Positions 27,398-36,679 of a stretch of DNA of 53,478 nucleotides are shown piece after piece. Source of the stretch: Polynucleobacter sp. (GTDB lineage: Bacteria > Pseudomonadota > Gammaproteobacteria > Burkholderiales > Burkholderiaceae); assembly GCF_018500155.2 (NCBI RefSeq), contig NZ_JAHBAK020000049.1, forward strand, positions 1 through 53,478, written 5' to 3'. Positions within the stretch are counted from its first letter, which is position 1. Each line of letters starts with the position of its first letter. The translations under genes were made by a program, and so were the position numbers. The notes under the pieces were generated by a model. The model saw only the letters and a list, made by a program, of their open reading frames with translations. It did not search any database and was not told where the DNA came from.

Positions 27398-28150
27398 ATG
27401 GCCTCTGAAAAACTATCTAACGCGCAATGTCATGTGGTTCTGCCCACGGCGGGCACGGGCTCGCGCCTTGGTGGTGAATTGCCTAAGCAATTTCAAGCAA
27501 TGGCTGGTAAGCCGATGTTGTCTTATGCGCTCGAAGCGTTTTTAGATTGTTCTCATATCGAATCCATTTGGGTTGGTGTAGCACCAGGATTTATTGATCA
27601 CCCCATTTTGAAATCTTTGGTTAGAGGTAATAAGCCCATCCATTTTTTGCCAACAGGTGGATCAACTAGGCAAGAGACGGTGCGCAATACCCTTGGTGCT
27701 TTATTACGGTCTGGTATTGCTGAGAATGATTGGGTGCTAGTGCATGATGCCGCAAGGCCGGGTATTACTGTTGCATTAATCGAAAAGTTAATAGCCGCAG
27801 TTCGAACTGGTACATCTGGCGGACTACTTGCAATTCCTCTAGCAGATACTTTGAAGCAAGCCGACTTGGATGCAGTAGTTGCTGGCAACTTGCCTCATAT
27901 TGAAAAGACTATTCCCCGCGATCATCTCTGGCAGGCTCAAACCCCTCAAATGTTTTCTCTCAAGAATTTATATGATGCTTTGGAAAATGCCATCCGTCTT
28001 GAATCCGATGTCACTGATGAGGCAAGCGCAATGGAATTGATGGGTATCAAACCTTTATTAATTGAGGGGGCTACTCGTAACTTTAAAGTTACTCATCCGG
28101 CTGATTGGGAGCTAATGCAACTTCTTCTTAGCGCAAACATCTCAAAGTAA
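27398..28150 (+). CDS. ispD: IspD, MEP cytidylyltransferase
   Basis: This enzyme of about 250 residues transfers CMP to 2-C-methyl-D-erythritol 4-phosphate in the non-mevalonate isoprenoid pathway. The nucleotide-binding start VVLPTAGTGSRLGGELPKQF and VHDAARPGI are the family signatures, with TDEASAMELMG toward the end. An in-frame start at 27350 would overlap mfd on the other strand, and the family does not need those residues; the ATG at 27398 fits best. ispF follows after 18 bp, the usual ispD-ispF pair. Confidence 0.95.
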   Translation: MASEKLSNAQCHVVLPTAGTGSRLGGELPKQFQAMAGKPMLSYALEAFLDCSHIESIWVGVAPGFIDHPILKSLVRGNKPIHFLPTGGSTRQETVRNTLGALLRSGIAENDWVLVHDAARPGITVALIEKLIAAVRTGTSGGLLAIPLADTLKQADLDAVVAGNLPHIEKTIPRDHLWQAQTPQMFSLKNLYDALENAIRLESDVTDEASAMELMGIKPLLIEGATRNFKVTHPADWELMQLLLSANISK

Positions 28151-28168
28151 GGTACAAACAAAGATACT

Positions 28169-28672
28169 ATGACGCAATCCAATCTCCATATTCCGCAGTT
28201 TCGAATTGGCCAAGGTTATGACGTACATGCTTTAGTTGCCAATCGAAAATTAATTTTAGGTGGCGTGCTTGTACCTTATGAGAAGGGCCTACTGGGACAC
28301 TCTGATGCAGATGCATTGCTGCATGCCTTAACTGATGCGTTGTTAGGGGCTGCCGGACTGAACGATATCGGTCAACTATTTCCTGATACGGATGCTCAAT
28401 TTAAGGACATGGATAGCCGAATATTGCTAAGAAGTGCATTGCAAAAGGTTCAGGCTGCCGGATACCATGTGGGCAACGTCGATGCGACCATCATCTGTCA
28501 GAAGCCTAAATTAGCGGATTTTTTGCCTGAAATGGTCCGAAATATTGCTGCAGATTTGGCTGTCACCCCTAGCCATGTGAATCTGAAGGCTAAAACCAAT
28601 GAATCATTGGGCCATCTTGGCCGGGGAGAGGGCATCGCCGTGCACGCGGTTGCTCTGCTTTATAAGGCTTGA
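28169..28672 (+). CDS. ispF: IspF, MECDP synthase
   Basis: This 167-residue enzyme forms 2-C-methyl-D-erythritol 2,4-cyclodiphosphate, two steps after Isp[12 protein letters not shown] at the N-terminus provides the zinc ligands Asp and His, [19 protein letters not shown] carries further ligands, and the C-terminal TTNE-like [16 protein letters not shown] segment is also conserved. The extra dozen N-terminal residues before RIGQGYDVH are slightly longer than usual. It directly follows ispD and precedes tRNA-Leu by 79 bp. Confidence 0.96.
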   Translation: MTQSNLHIPQFRIGQGYDVHALVANRKLILGGVLVPYEKGLLGHSDADALLHALTDALLGAAGLNDIGQLFPDTDAQFKDMDSRILLRSALQKVQAAGYHVGNVDATIICQKPKLADFLPEMVRNIAADLAVTPSHVNLKAKTNESLGHLGRGEGIAVHAVALLYKA

Positions 28673-28751
28673 TTGGTCCTTCAACAGCCCAGGCATTGTA
28701 GAATGTTGGTCTTTAGAGTGAAGTTTAAGCTTGGCAGTGTTTGCGGATATC

Positions 28752-28838
28752 GCGAGGATGGCGAAATTGGTAGACGCACCAGGTTTAGGTCCTGACGCCA
28801 GAAATGGTGTGGGGGTTCGAGTCCCCCTCCTCGCACCA
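28752..28838 (+). tRNA. tRNA-Leu (anticodon UAG)
   Basis: An 87-nt type II tRNA: acceptor stem GCGAGGA pairs with TCCTCGC, followed by discriminator A and an encoded CCA. The anticodon loop TTTAGGT between CCAGG and CCTGA gives TAG. The long variable arm and the T loop TTCGAGT are present. It stands alone between ispF and tig. Confidence 0.97.
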
Positions 28839-28895
28839 CAAGATTGCTACTTGGCTTGGACTTCACATTTCCAGATCTTCAATTAAGAGACGAGA

Positions 28896-30233
28896 ATGGC
28901 TGTGCAGATAGAAAATTTAGGTTCGTTAGATCGCAAAATGACTTTGGAATTCGCTCGTGCCGATTTGGCAAAAGCGCGTGAAGCTCGTTTAGCTAAAGTT
29001 GGCAAGACCATGAAAATGGCCGGCTTTCGTCCAGGTAAAGTGCCTAAAAATATTGTTGAAAAACAATATGGCATGCAAGTTGATTTTGAATTGCAATTTG
29101 ATAAAGCTTCTGAACTCTTTTTTGAAGCTAGTCAAAAAGAAGGCATCAAATTAGCAGGTCAACCACGCCTTGAACCCAAGAGCGAATTGAATGCTGACAA
29201 AGTGGTTTTTGATGCATTCTTTGAAGTTCTGCCGGATGTAAAGATTGGTGACTTTAGTAAAGCTGAAGTGACTAAATATGTCACAGAAATTGGTGATGCT
29301 GAAATTGATCGCGCACTAGATGTATTACGCAAACAGCAAGTTCATTACCATCCTCGCGGCGAGGCGGGTCCTCATGGAGATGGCGGATCTAACACTGCGG
29401 CCCAAAATGGCGATCAAGTGGTGATTGATTTTGTTGGCAAGATTGATGGCGTTGAATTTGCCGGTGGTAAAGCGGAGAACTTTGAATACGTTCTTGGCGA
29501 AGGTCGTATGCTGCCAGAATTTGAGGCTGCTACTTTGGGGTTGAAGGCGGGCGAAAGCAAGTCATTCCCCTTAAGCTTCCCAGCGGATTATCACGGTAAG
29601 GACGTCGCAGGTAAGACTGCAGAGTTCACAATTACTGTAAAAGCGGTTAACTGGCCACATATGCCAGCTGTAGATGATGCGTTCGCACTTTCATTGGGCG
29701 TCACTGAAGGTGGCGTTGCAAAAATGCGCGAGGAAGTAAAGCAAAATCTAGAGCGTGAAGTAAAACGTCGTATTACCTCTTTGCTTAAGGGCGAGGTAAT
29801 GGATAAACTCAATGATCTTTGTGAGCTCGACGTGCCTAAATCATTGGTAGCGGCAGAGCAAGAGCGATTAGTTGAAGGCGCTCGCCAAGACTTGATGCAA
29901 CGCGGTGTGCCCAATGCTAAAGATGCGCCAATTCCAGCTGAAATTTTTGCTGAGCAAGCGCTAAAGCGTGTTCGTCTCGGTTTGATTTTGGGTGATTTGG
30001 TTAAGCTCAATAATTTAGCGGCTACAGCAGACCAAATCAAAGCTGAAATCGATGAGCAGGCTGCAACCTACGAAGATCCTAAAGAGGTTGTTCGTTGGTT
30101 TTACAGCAACCCAAGCCGTCTAAAGGATATTGAAAACTTGGTGCTTGAAGATAATGTTATTAAGCATTTCACCTCTTTGGCGAAGGTAAATGACAAGTCT
30201 ATTTCCTTTGAAGAGTTAAGCAAGCTAAACTAA
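28896..30233 (+). CDS. tig: trigger factor
   Basis: This 445-residue ribosome-bound chaperone has the N-terminal ribosome-binding domain with the signature GFRPGKVPKNIVEK (residues about 44-57), an FKBP-type peptidyl-prolyl isomerase domain (GDQVVIDFVGKIDGVEFAGG, around 169-188), and a long helical C-terminal chaperone domain. It binds near the polypeptide exit tunnel through ribosomal protein L23. Length is standard. It starts 57 bp after tRNA-Leu and heads the tig-clpP-clpX cluster, as in many Proteobacteria. Confidence 0.97.
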   Translation: MAVQIENLGSLDRKMTLEFARADLAKAREARLAKVGKTMKMAGFRPGKVPKNIVEKQYGMQVDFELQFDKASELFFEASQKEGIKLAGQPRLEPKSELNADKVVFDAFFEVLPDVKIGDFSKAEVTKYVTEIGDAEIDRALDVLRKQQVHYHPRGEAGPHGDGGSNTAAQNGDQVVIDFVGKIDGVEFAGGKAENFEYVLGEGRMLPEFEAATLGLKAGESKSFPLSFPADYHGKDVAGKTAEFTITVKAVNWPHMPAVDDAFALSLGVTEGGVAKMREEVKQNLEREVKRRITSLLKGEVMDKLNDLCELDVPKSLVAAEQERLVEGARQDLMQRGVPNAKDAPIPAEIFAEQALKRVRLGLILGDLVKLNNLAATADQIKAEIDEQAATYEDPKEVVRWFYSNPSRLKDIENLVLEDNVIKHFTSLAKVNDKSISFEELSKLN

Positions 30234-30262
30234 GTCCATTCATTGAATAAGGGAATGCCACT

Positions 30263-30892
30263 ATGAACCAAAACCAATTTCTATCTAACGATTTAGAGCC
30301 GAAGGGGTTGGGCTTGGTTCCGATGGTCATCGAGACCTCTGGACGGGGTGAGCGGGCATATGATATTTACTCGCGTCTCCTGCGAGAGCGCGTCGTTTTT
30401 TTGGTTGGCGAAGTAAACGATCAAACTGCTAACTTAGTCATTGCGCAACTTCTTTTTCTCGAGAGTGAAAATCCAGACAAAGATATTTCTTTGTATATCA
30501 ATTCTCCAGGTGGCTCTGTATCTGCGGGTTTAGCTATTTACGACACTATGCAGTTCATTAAGCCCCATGTCAGCACCTTGTGCATGGGAATGGCAGCCTC
30601 GATGGGCGCCTTCTTGTTATGTGCTGGCGAAAAAGGAAAGAGATATGCATTGCCAAACTCTCGCGTCATGATCCATCAACCGCTGGGTGGCGCTCGTGGC
30701 CAGGCATCAGATATTGAAATTCAGGCCCGTGAGATTTTGTATTTGCGTGAACGTTTGAATAAGATCCTATCTGACCGCTCTGGTCAATCAATTGAAACGA
30801 TAGCCAAAGATACTGATCGTGATAACTTCATGTCGGCCGAACAGGCGCGCGAATACGGATTGATTGATAAAGTCATCGAAAAGCGTCCATAA
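30263..30892 (+). CDS. clpP: ClpP, ATP-dependent protease proteolytic subunit
   Basis: This 209-residue serine protease has Ser113 in GMAASMGAF and His138 in MIHQPLGG. The catalytic Asp lies further on, in the region of [14 protein letters not shown]. It forms two heptameric rings that degrade substrates unfolded by ClpX or ClpA. A short N-terminal propeptide-like segment precedes the VPMVIE start of the mature enzyme. The gene lies 29 bp after tig and 30 bp before clpX. Confidence 0.97.
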   Translation: MNQNQFLSNDLEPKGLGLVPMVIETSGRGERAYDIYSRLLRERVVFLVGEVNDQTANLVIAQLLFLESENPDKDISLYINSPGGSVSAGLAIYDTMQFIKPHVSTLCMGMAASMGAFLLCAGEKGKRYALPNSRVMIHQPLGGARGQASDIEIQAREILYLRERLNKILSDRSGQSIETIAKDTDRDNFMSAEQAREYGLIDKVIEKRP

Positions 30893-30922
30893 ACCAGCAC
30901 ACCATTTAATTAGGCAAAAAGA

Positions 30923-32281
30923 TTGAGCGATAACTCCAATACATCTAGCGATAAAGTTTTGTATTGCTCGTTTTGCGGTAAGAGCCAGCATGAAGTGAAG
31001 AAGCTTATTGCCGGCCCTTCAGTTTTCATTTGTGATGAATGTATCGATCTATGTACCGATATCATTCAAGAAGAAATTGCCAAGTTACCCAAGGTTGAGG
31101 GTGATGATGCGCTTCCCACCCCACATCAAATTCGTGAGAATTTAGATCAGTATGTTATCGGACAAGATCAAGCCAAAAAGACCTTGGCAGTTGCCGTCTA
31201 CAACCATTACAAGCGCTTGCAGTACCTACCTAAGCCTAAAAAAGAGAAGTTAGATAAGGATGGTAAGGCTATTGAATCTCAAGATAAAAAGGATTCAAAG
31301 GCACCAGCCAAAGCCATCGTTGATGGAGTTGAGCTTGCTAAGAGCAATATTTTGCTCATCGGCCCAACAGGGTCTGGAAAAACTTTACTTGCACAAACAC
31401 TGGCTCGTATGTTGGATGTGCCATTTGTAATGGCTGATGCAACCACCTTGACTGAAGCTGGTTATGTTGGTGAGGATGTTGAGAATATTATTCAAAAGCT
31501 TTTACAAGCCTGCGACTACAACGTAGAAAAAGCGCAACGTGGCATTGTGTATATAGATGAGATAGACAAAATTTCGCGTAAGTCTGACAATCCATCAATC
31601 ACACGTGATGTCTCTGGTGAGGGCGTTCAGCAGGCTTTATTGAAGTTGGTTGAAGGCACGATGGCATCTGTGCCCCCACAGGGCGGGCGCAAGCATCCCA
31701 ATCAAGATTTCTTACAAGTAGACACCACTAATATTTTATTTATTTGCGGCGGTGCTTTTGATGGTCTTGAAAAAGTAATTCAGCAACGTACCGCAAAGAC
31801 CGGTATTGGATTTAATGCATCCGTACCAGGAAAAGATGATCGTGGCGTGAGTGATTTATTGATTGAAGTCGAGCCTGAAGATCTCATTAAGTTTGGCCTC
31901 ATTCCTGAGTTAATTGGCCGCTTACCTGTGGTGGCAACTTTGGCTCAGCTCGACGAGGAAGCCCTCATTCAGATTTTGACCGAGCCAAAGAATGCGCTTG
32001 TTAAGCAGTACCAGGCTCTCCTGGCCATGGAGGGATCGGAGCTAGAAGTACGTCGTGAAGCACTTTCAGCTATCGCCAAAAAAGCGATTGCACGCAAAAC
32101 TGGTGCTAGGGGACTTCGCTCAATTCTTGAGGGCTCTCTCATGGATGTCATGTATGACCTTCCATCGCTGAAAAATGTGCAAAAGGTTGTGATAGATGAG
32201 TCCACTATTGCCGATGGCGGAAAACCTTTGCTGGTATACAAGCAAGAACTTGAACAGTCGGATTTGAGCAAAAAAGCTTAA
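30923..32281 (+). CDS. clpX: ClpX, ATPase subunit of ClpXP
   Basis: This 452-residue AAA+ unfoldase has an N-terminal C4 zinc-binding domain (YCSFCGKSQ ... ICDECIDLC, residues about 13-45), Walker A GPTGSGKT at 147-154, Walker [11 protein letters not shown], and the [11 protein letters not shown] pore region. A lysine-rich insertion near residues 100-130 before the Walker A is longer than in E. coli ClpX (about 424 residues). Translation starts at TTG 30923, the only suitable codon before the zinc finger. It follows clpP by 30 bp. A weak GGGG/CCCC hairpin with a T run after the stop may reduce read-through into lon. Confidence 0.96.
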   Translation: MSDNSNTSSDKVLYCSFCGKSQHEVKKLIAGPSVFICDECIDLCTDIIQEEIAKLPKVEGDDALPTPHQIRENLDQYVIGQDQAKKTLAVAVYNHYKRLQYLPKPKKEKLDKDGKAIESQDKKDSKAPAKAIVDGVELAKSNILLIGPTGSGKTLLAQTLARMLDVPFVMADATTLTEAGYVGEDVENIIQKLLQACDYNVEKAQRGIVYIDEIDKISRKSDNPSITRDVSGEGVQQALLKLVEGTMASVPPQGGRKHPNQDFLQVDTTNILFICGGAFDGLEKVIQQRTAKTGIGFNASVPGKDDRGVSDLLIEVEPEDLIKFGLIPELIGRLPVVATLAQLDEEALIQILTEPKNALVKQYQALLAMEGSELEVRREALSAIAKKAIARKTGARGLRSILEGSLMDVMYDLPSLKNVQKVVIDESTIADGGKPLLVYKQELEQSDLSKKA

Positions 32282-32305
32282 ATTCCTAGGGTTTTCGCTA
32301 TTTTT

Positions 32306-32327
32306 GGGGCATTTTTACCCCTTTTTT
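32306..32327 (+). terminator. weak possible terminator after clpX
   Basis: GGGG-CATTTTTA-CCCC followed by six Ts lies 25 bp after the clpX stop. The stem is only 4 bp, so termination would be partial at best. Confidence 0.35.
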
Positions 32328-32339
32328 GTCATTTTTTCT

Positions 32340-32368
32340 CTTGAATTTCTCAAACTGCTACCCATATA
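32340..32368 (+). promoter_or_regulatory. sigma-32 (RpoH) type heat-shock promoter of lon
   Basis: CTTGAAT (32340-32346) and CCCATATA (32361-32368) are 14 bp apart. This fits the RpoH consensus CTTGAAA with 11-16 bp to CCCATnTA, with one mismatch in the -35. It lies about 100 bp upstream of the lon ATG, leaving an untranslated leader of about 95 nt. lon is a classical RpoH target in Proteobacteria. Confidence 0.75.
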
Positions 32369-32471
32369 GGTAGTATGCTATTTACCAATAATGTCTGTAT
32401 TTAGTGGTTATACGTTATTGGATTACTAGTACTTGTTATTTGAGGATTGATTATTTTGGAGGAATTGCCTA

Positions 32472-34904
32472 ATGCCTGGCCACTTATTACTACCCTCTGA
32501 GCCGATTCAACTGCCCTTATTGCCATTAAGGGATGTGGTTGTTTTTCCTCATATGGTGATCCCTTTGTTTGTGGGTCGCCCTAAATCGATTAAAGCTCTC
32601 GAAGCAGCAATGGAGACTGGCAAAAATGTATTGTTGGTTGCCCAAAAGACCGCTGCTAAGGATGAGCCAGGTATCGAAGATCTTTATGAAGTAGGGTGCA
32701 TTGCCAATATTCTGCAAATGCTTAAGCTGCCAGATGGCACCGTCAAAGTATTAGTGGAAGGTGTGCAACGTGCTGAAGTAAGTCAAATTGAAGATAGTTT
32801 AGGGTACTTCAATTGTGAAGCTACGCCCACGGCTTTAGATGCGATTGATGCACACGAAACGGAAGCATTACGTCGTGCCATCATGGCTCAATTTGATCAA
32901 TATGTAAAACTCAATAAAAAAGTCCCTCAAGAAATTCTGTCTTCTCTAGGCGGTATTGATGACCCAAGCCGATTGGCGGATACCATTTGCGCCCATCTAC
33001 CTGTAAAGCTTGAACAAAAGCAACGTTTGTTAGAGATGACTGATGTTGTCCAACGGTTAGAAAGCCTTTTGGCAGATCTCGAGAGTGAAATTGACATTCT
33101 TCAGGTAGAGAAGCGTATCCGTGGTCGTGTGAAGCGCCAGATGGAGAAGAGTCAACGTGAGTACTACTTGAATGAGCAGGTAAAAGCTATTCAAAAGGAA
33201 TTGGGTGAAGGCGAGGAGGGCGCAGACCTCGAAGAGCTTGAGAAGCGTATAAAAGCCGCTCGCATGCCCAAAGAGGTTCTAAAGAAAGCCGAGTCTGAAT
33301 TGAAGAAGCTCAAGCTGATGTCGCCAATGTCAGCTGAAGCCACTGTCATTCGTAATTTCATAGACACCTTAGTGAATCTTCCTTGGAAGAAAAAAACCAA
33401 AATTAATAATGATCTCTCCAATGCCGAGAAGGTATTGGATGAAGACCACTATGGCTTGGATAAGGTTAAAGAGCGTATCTTGGAATATCTCGCAGTTCAA
33501 CAGCGAGTAGATCGAGTAAAGGCTCCCATTTTGTGCCTTGTAGGGCCTCCTGGAGTGGGTAAAACCTCGTTAGGTCAATCGATCGCCCGTGCAACGAACC
33601 GTAAATTTGTGCGCATGGCATTGGGTGGCGTGCGTGATGAATCTGAAATTCGGGGTCATCGCCGCACCTATATTGGCTCCATGCCGGGCAAGATTTTGAC
33701 AAGTCTTACAAAGGTTGGCGTGCGCAATCCTTTATTTTTGCTCGACGAAGTGGATAAGATGGGGATGGATTTTCGTGGTGATCCAGCAAGCGCACTGCTG
33801 GAGGTTTTGGACCCTGAGCAAAATCATACATTCCAAGATCACTATGTAGAGGTGGACTTCGATTTATCGGATGTGATGTTCGTTGCAACATCAAATTCAT
33901 TGAATATCCCCGGACCATTACTGGATCGTCTCGAAATCATCCGTCTAGCAGGCTATACGGAAGATGAGAAAACGAGTATTGCTGTCAATTATTTGATTCC
34001 TAAACAAATCAAAAATAATGGCCTGAAGAAGGATGAGCTGAAGATTGAAGAAAGTGCCGTACGTAACATCATTCGTTATTACACTCGTGAAGCAGGTGTT
34101 CGTTCTTTAGAGAGAGAAATTAGCAAGATCTGCCGTAAGGTTGTGAAGCTCTTACTATTGAAGAAAGAGGCAGCCCCAGTTGTTGTGAATGCTGATAATT
34201 TGGAGAAATTCCTCTCGGTGAGAATGTTTGATTTTGGTCTTGCCGGAAAAGAAAATCAGGTCGGTCAAGTCACTGGTTTAGCTTGGACTGAAGTTGGCGG
34301 TGATCTTTTGACGATTGAGGCAGCAACGATGCCAGGCAAGGGGGTGATCACTCGTACTGGTTCTATCGGCGATGTCATGAAAGAATCTGTTGAAGCGGCG
34401 CGCACAGTTGTGCGCTCTAGAGCAACGCGTCTTGGTATTCCAGATGAGGCATTTGAGAAGAAGGACATTCACATTCACTTTCCAGATGGAGCAACGCCTA
34501 AGGATGGACCATCTGCTGGCATAGCGATTACTACCGCTTTGGTATCAGTATTTACCGGTATTCCGATTCGATCTGATGTGGCAATGACCGGTGAAATTAC
34601 CTTGCGCGGTGAAGTGCTTCCTATCGGCGGACTGAAAGAGAAGTTGTTAGCTGCTCATCGTGGCGGAATTAAGTTGGCATTAATTCCGGAGGAGAATGTT
34701 AAGGATTTGATTGATATCCCTGACAACGTGAAAAATGCAATCGAGATCATTCCTGTGCGCTGGATTGATAAAGTACTTGAGCTTGCTCTTGAGCGTTTAC
34801 CAACTACACTGCCTGAGCCAACCCCTGAGGAGTTAGCTAAAAAGGCGGCTGAAGCCAGCAAGGCGAAGGAAAGCGTCTCGTCTGGAGATGTTCTAAAGCA
34901 CTAA
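32472..34904 (+). CDS. lon: Lon, ATP-dependent serine protease
   Basis: This 810-residue protease has the LON N-terminal substrate domain (LPLLPLRDVVVFPHMVIPLF near the start), a coiled-coil middle, the AAA+ domain with Walker A GPPGVGKT at 358-365, and the C-terminal protease domain. Ser681 in KDGPSAGI and Lys724 in GGLKEK form the catalytic dyad, with the same 43-residue spacing as Ser679/Lys722 of E. coli Lon. It degrades damaged and short-lived regulatory proteins. TTGGAGGAATTG is a strong ribosome site. A heat-shock promoter lies upstream; downstream is tRNA-Val. Confidence 0.97.
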   Translation: MPGHLLLPSEPIQLPLLPLRDVVVFPHMVIPLFVGRPKSIKALEAAMETGKNVLLVAQKTAAKDEPGIEDLYEVGCIANILQMLKLPDGTVKVLVEGVQRAEVSQIEDSLGYFNCEATPTALDAIDAHETEALRRAIMAQFDQYVKLNKKVPQEILSSLGGIDDPSRLADTICAHLPVKLEQKQRLLEMTDVVQRLESLLADLESEIDILQVEKRIRGRVKRQMEKSQREYYLNEQVKAIQKELGEGEEGADLEELEKRIKAARMPKEVLKKAESELKKLKLMSPMSAEATVIRNFIDTLVNLPWKKKTKINNDLSNAEKVLDEDHYGLDKVKERILEYLAVQQRVDRVKAPILCLVGPPGVGKTSLGQSIARATNRKFVRMALGGVRDESEIRGHRRTYIGSMPGKILTSLTKVGVRNPLFLLDEVDKMGMDFRGDPASALLEVLDPEQNHTFQDHYVEVDFDLSDVMFVATSNSLNIPGPLLDRLEIIRLAGYTEDEKTSIAVNYLIPKQIKNNGLKKDELKIEESAVRNIIRYYTREAGVRSLEREISKICRKVVKLLLLKKEAAPVVVNADNLEKFLSVRMFDFGLAGKENQVGQVTGLAWTEVGGDLLTIEAATMPGKGVITRTGSIGDVMKESVEAARTVVRSRATRLGIPDEAFEKKDIHIHFPDGATPKDGPSAGIAITTALVSVFTGIPIRSDVAMTGEITLRGEVLPIGGLKEKLLAAHRGGIKLALIPEENVKDLIDIPDNVKNAIEIIPVRWIDKVLELALERLPTTLPEPTPEELAKKAAEASKAKESVSSGDVLKH

Positions 34905-34973
34905 TTTAGAGCGCCTTGGTATCGCTAAAACTCACTAAAACTACTTGAATTATTGGGGTGGTTTTGGTGTTTT

Positions 34974-35002
34974 TTAACCAAATACTCCATTTGGGTTACA
35001 AT
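34974..35002 (+). promoter_or_regulatory. probable sigma-70 promoter of tRNA-Val
   Basis: TTAACC (34974-34979) and TACAAT (34997-35002) are 17 bp apart, with transcription expected near 35009, just before the tRNA at 35022. A CCAAAT/ATTTGG inverted repeat overlaps the spacer. Confidence 0.45.
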
Positions 35003-35021
35003 TCCAGTCTGTAATATTTTG

Positions 35022-35097
35022 GGGCGCTTAGCTCAGTTGGTAGAGCGTCTGCCTTACACGCAGAATGTCGGGAGTTCGAGCCTCTCAGCGCCCACCA
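35022..35097 (+). tRNA. tRNA-Val (anticodon UAC)
   Basis: A 76-nt cloverleaf: acceptor GGGCGCT pairs with AGCGCCC, then discriminator A and encoded CCA. The anticodon loop CTTACAC between CTGC and GCAG arms gives TAC. The T arm GGGAG/CTCTC contains one G-U pair around TTCGAGC. It is a single tRNA between lon and the PpiD-like gene. Confidence 0.97.
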
Positions 35098-35210
35098 AAT
35101 ATTTACATCCTCATTCCATCAGGTCTGTCTGACATTGATCCAAACGCTGTAAACTCTTTGTGCCCATTCACTATTAAGCGTTAATACTTTCATAGGCTGC
35201 AAAACCAGTT

Positions 35211-36674
35211 ATGTTTGACACGATTCGTAAGCATCAAAAAATACTCCAACTAGTGTTGATGTTGTTTATCGTTCCTTCTTTTGTACTTTTTGGGATCTCT
35301 AGTTACTCGGGATTTTTAGATAAAGAAACTGATCTGGTAAAAGTGAATGGCAAGCCCATTACTGCGCAGGAAGTAGATAACACGGCAAAACGCCAAGCTG
35401 AGCGTGTTGGTGGTAATTCCCAAATTGCTCAAACCCTCCAATTTAGACAAGCCATTCTGAATGAATTACTCCAGCAGCGAATTCTGGGATTTGCTGTAGT
35501 TGATCTTCGTTTGCAGGTCGGCAAGGAGGCATTGATTAAGAGCCTGCAAAATATCCCACAAATTCGTGCTTTATATCGCCAAGATGGCAGTTTTGATGAT
35601 GCACGCTTCAAGCAATTGCTGGCTAATAATGGCTTAAACGAAGAGCAGTTTTATGCAAGCCAAGCATTTGACCTGAAAATTACTCAATTAATTAATTCAG
35701 TAGCGAGAACTGAAATTGGCTCCCCGAAGATTTCAGAAATTGTGTCAACTCTTTATGAAACAGAGAGGCAGATTCAGGCGTTGTCATTTAGCGCAAAAGA
35801 TTACTTAGGAAAAGTTAACCCAAGCCAGGATGAGCTTGAGACATTTTATAAGGCCAATGCAAAATTATTTGAAAGCCCAGACTATGTGGATGTTGAATAC
35901 ATCGTCCTCAAAGCTGATCCCAAAGAAGATGCAAAAGTTTTTAGTGAAAAAGCAGATCAATTTGCTAACCTAACCTATGATCAGTCTGACAGCCTCAAGC
36001 CGGCAGCTGACAAACTAAGACTGTCGGTGCAAACGCAAAAAGGAATGACCCGTTCGGGGCCCCCTGGAGTTTCACGTGATCACCCCTTGGCTAATCCTAA
36101 AGTTATCCAGTCTCTGTTTGGAGATGACGCAGTGAAAAATCGACGCAATATTGAGGCGGTGCAGACTTCGCCAGGCGTATTTGTGTCCGCACGTGTTATT
36201 ACATTTCATCCTGCCCAAGTCCTTCCTTATAAGGAGGTATCTGCCGAGGTCAAGCGACAAGTCAGTCAACGCGCTGCAGAAAAATTAGCCGTGGCGGCCG
36301 CTGCTGAAAGATTCGCCTCGCTAGAGAAGGATCCAAAAAACAATAGCGGTTTTGGAGGCCCGTTTTGGGTCTCACGCAATAAACCAGCAAATCTTGTCGG
36401 TCCCGCGTTAGATGATGTGATGTCTATCAACCCCTCTAAATTCCCTGCAGTTATTTCAGTAAATAATCCTGGGGTTGGAGTAACAATTTATCGTGTAGAT
36501 CAAGTGCGTCAGCCCTCTGGTACGGATGCGAAGGTGCATAAAGCTCAAGCACAGCAGATTCAAGCCTTGGCTGCTCAATCTGAATTTGCTGGTTTTATGT
36601 CTTATTGGCGGGATGCGGCAAACGTGAAGGTGATTAACCCCTTAAAGCCCATTTCGAGTGGAGCAGGTAGCTAA
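35211..36674 (+). CDS. PpiD-like SurA_N protein lacking the parvulin domain
   Basis: This 487-residue protein starts with a cytoplasmic tip and one transmembrane helix (about residues 13-32), then a SurA_N-type chaperone region (VNGKPITAQEVDNTAKRQ), as in PpiD, the inner-membrane periplasmic chaperone near the Sec exit. E. coli PpiD has 623 residues with a central parvulin domain marked by a GGDLGWF-type motif. Here YVDVEYIVLKADPKED runs directly into VFSEKADQFANLTYDQSDSLKPAADKL, the conserved segment that normally follows the parvulin domain. About 130-150 residues are thus absent without any frame disruption. It is likely a chaperone without isomerase activity. The position after lon and tRNA-Val is usual for ppiD. 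Confidence 0.85.
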   Translation: MFDTIRKHQKILQLVLMLFIVPSFVLFGISSYSGFLDKETDLVKVNGKPITAQEVDNTAKRQAERVGGNSQIAQTLQFRQAILNELLQQRILGFAVVDLRLQVGKEALIKSLQNIPQIRALYRQDGSFDDARFKQLLANNGLNEEQFYASQAFDLKITQLINSVARTEIGSPKISEIVSTLYETERQIQALSFSAKDYLGKVNPSQDELETFYKANAKLFESPDYVDVEYIVLKADPKEDAKVFSEKADQFANLTYDQSDSLKPAADKLRLSVQTQKGMTRSGPPGVSRDHPLANPKVIQSLFGDDAVKNRRNIEAVQTSPGVFVSARVITFHPAQVLPYKEVSAEVKRQVSQRAAEKLAVAAAAERFASLEKDPKNNSGFGGPFWVSRNKPANLVGPALDDVMSINPSKFPAVISVNNPGVGVTIYRVDQVRQPSGTDAKVHKAQAQQIQALAAQSEFAGFMSYWRDAANVKVINPLKPISSGAGS

Positions 36675-36679
36675 AAATT

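Noticed and set aside
29591-30040. 149-codon open frame antisense to tig
   Set aside because: Ser/Arg-rich shadow of trigger factor coding sequence, without start-site signals.
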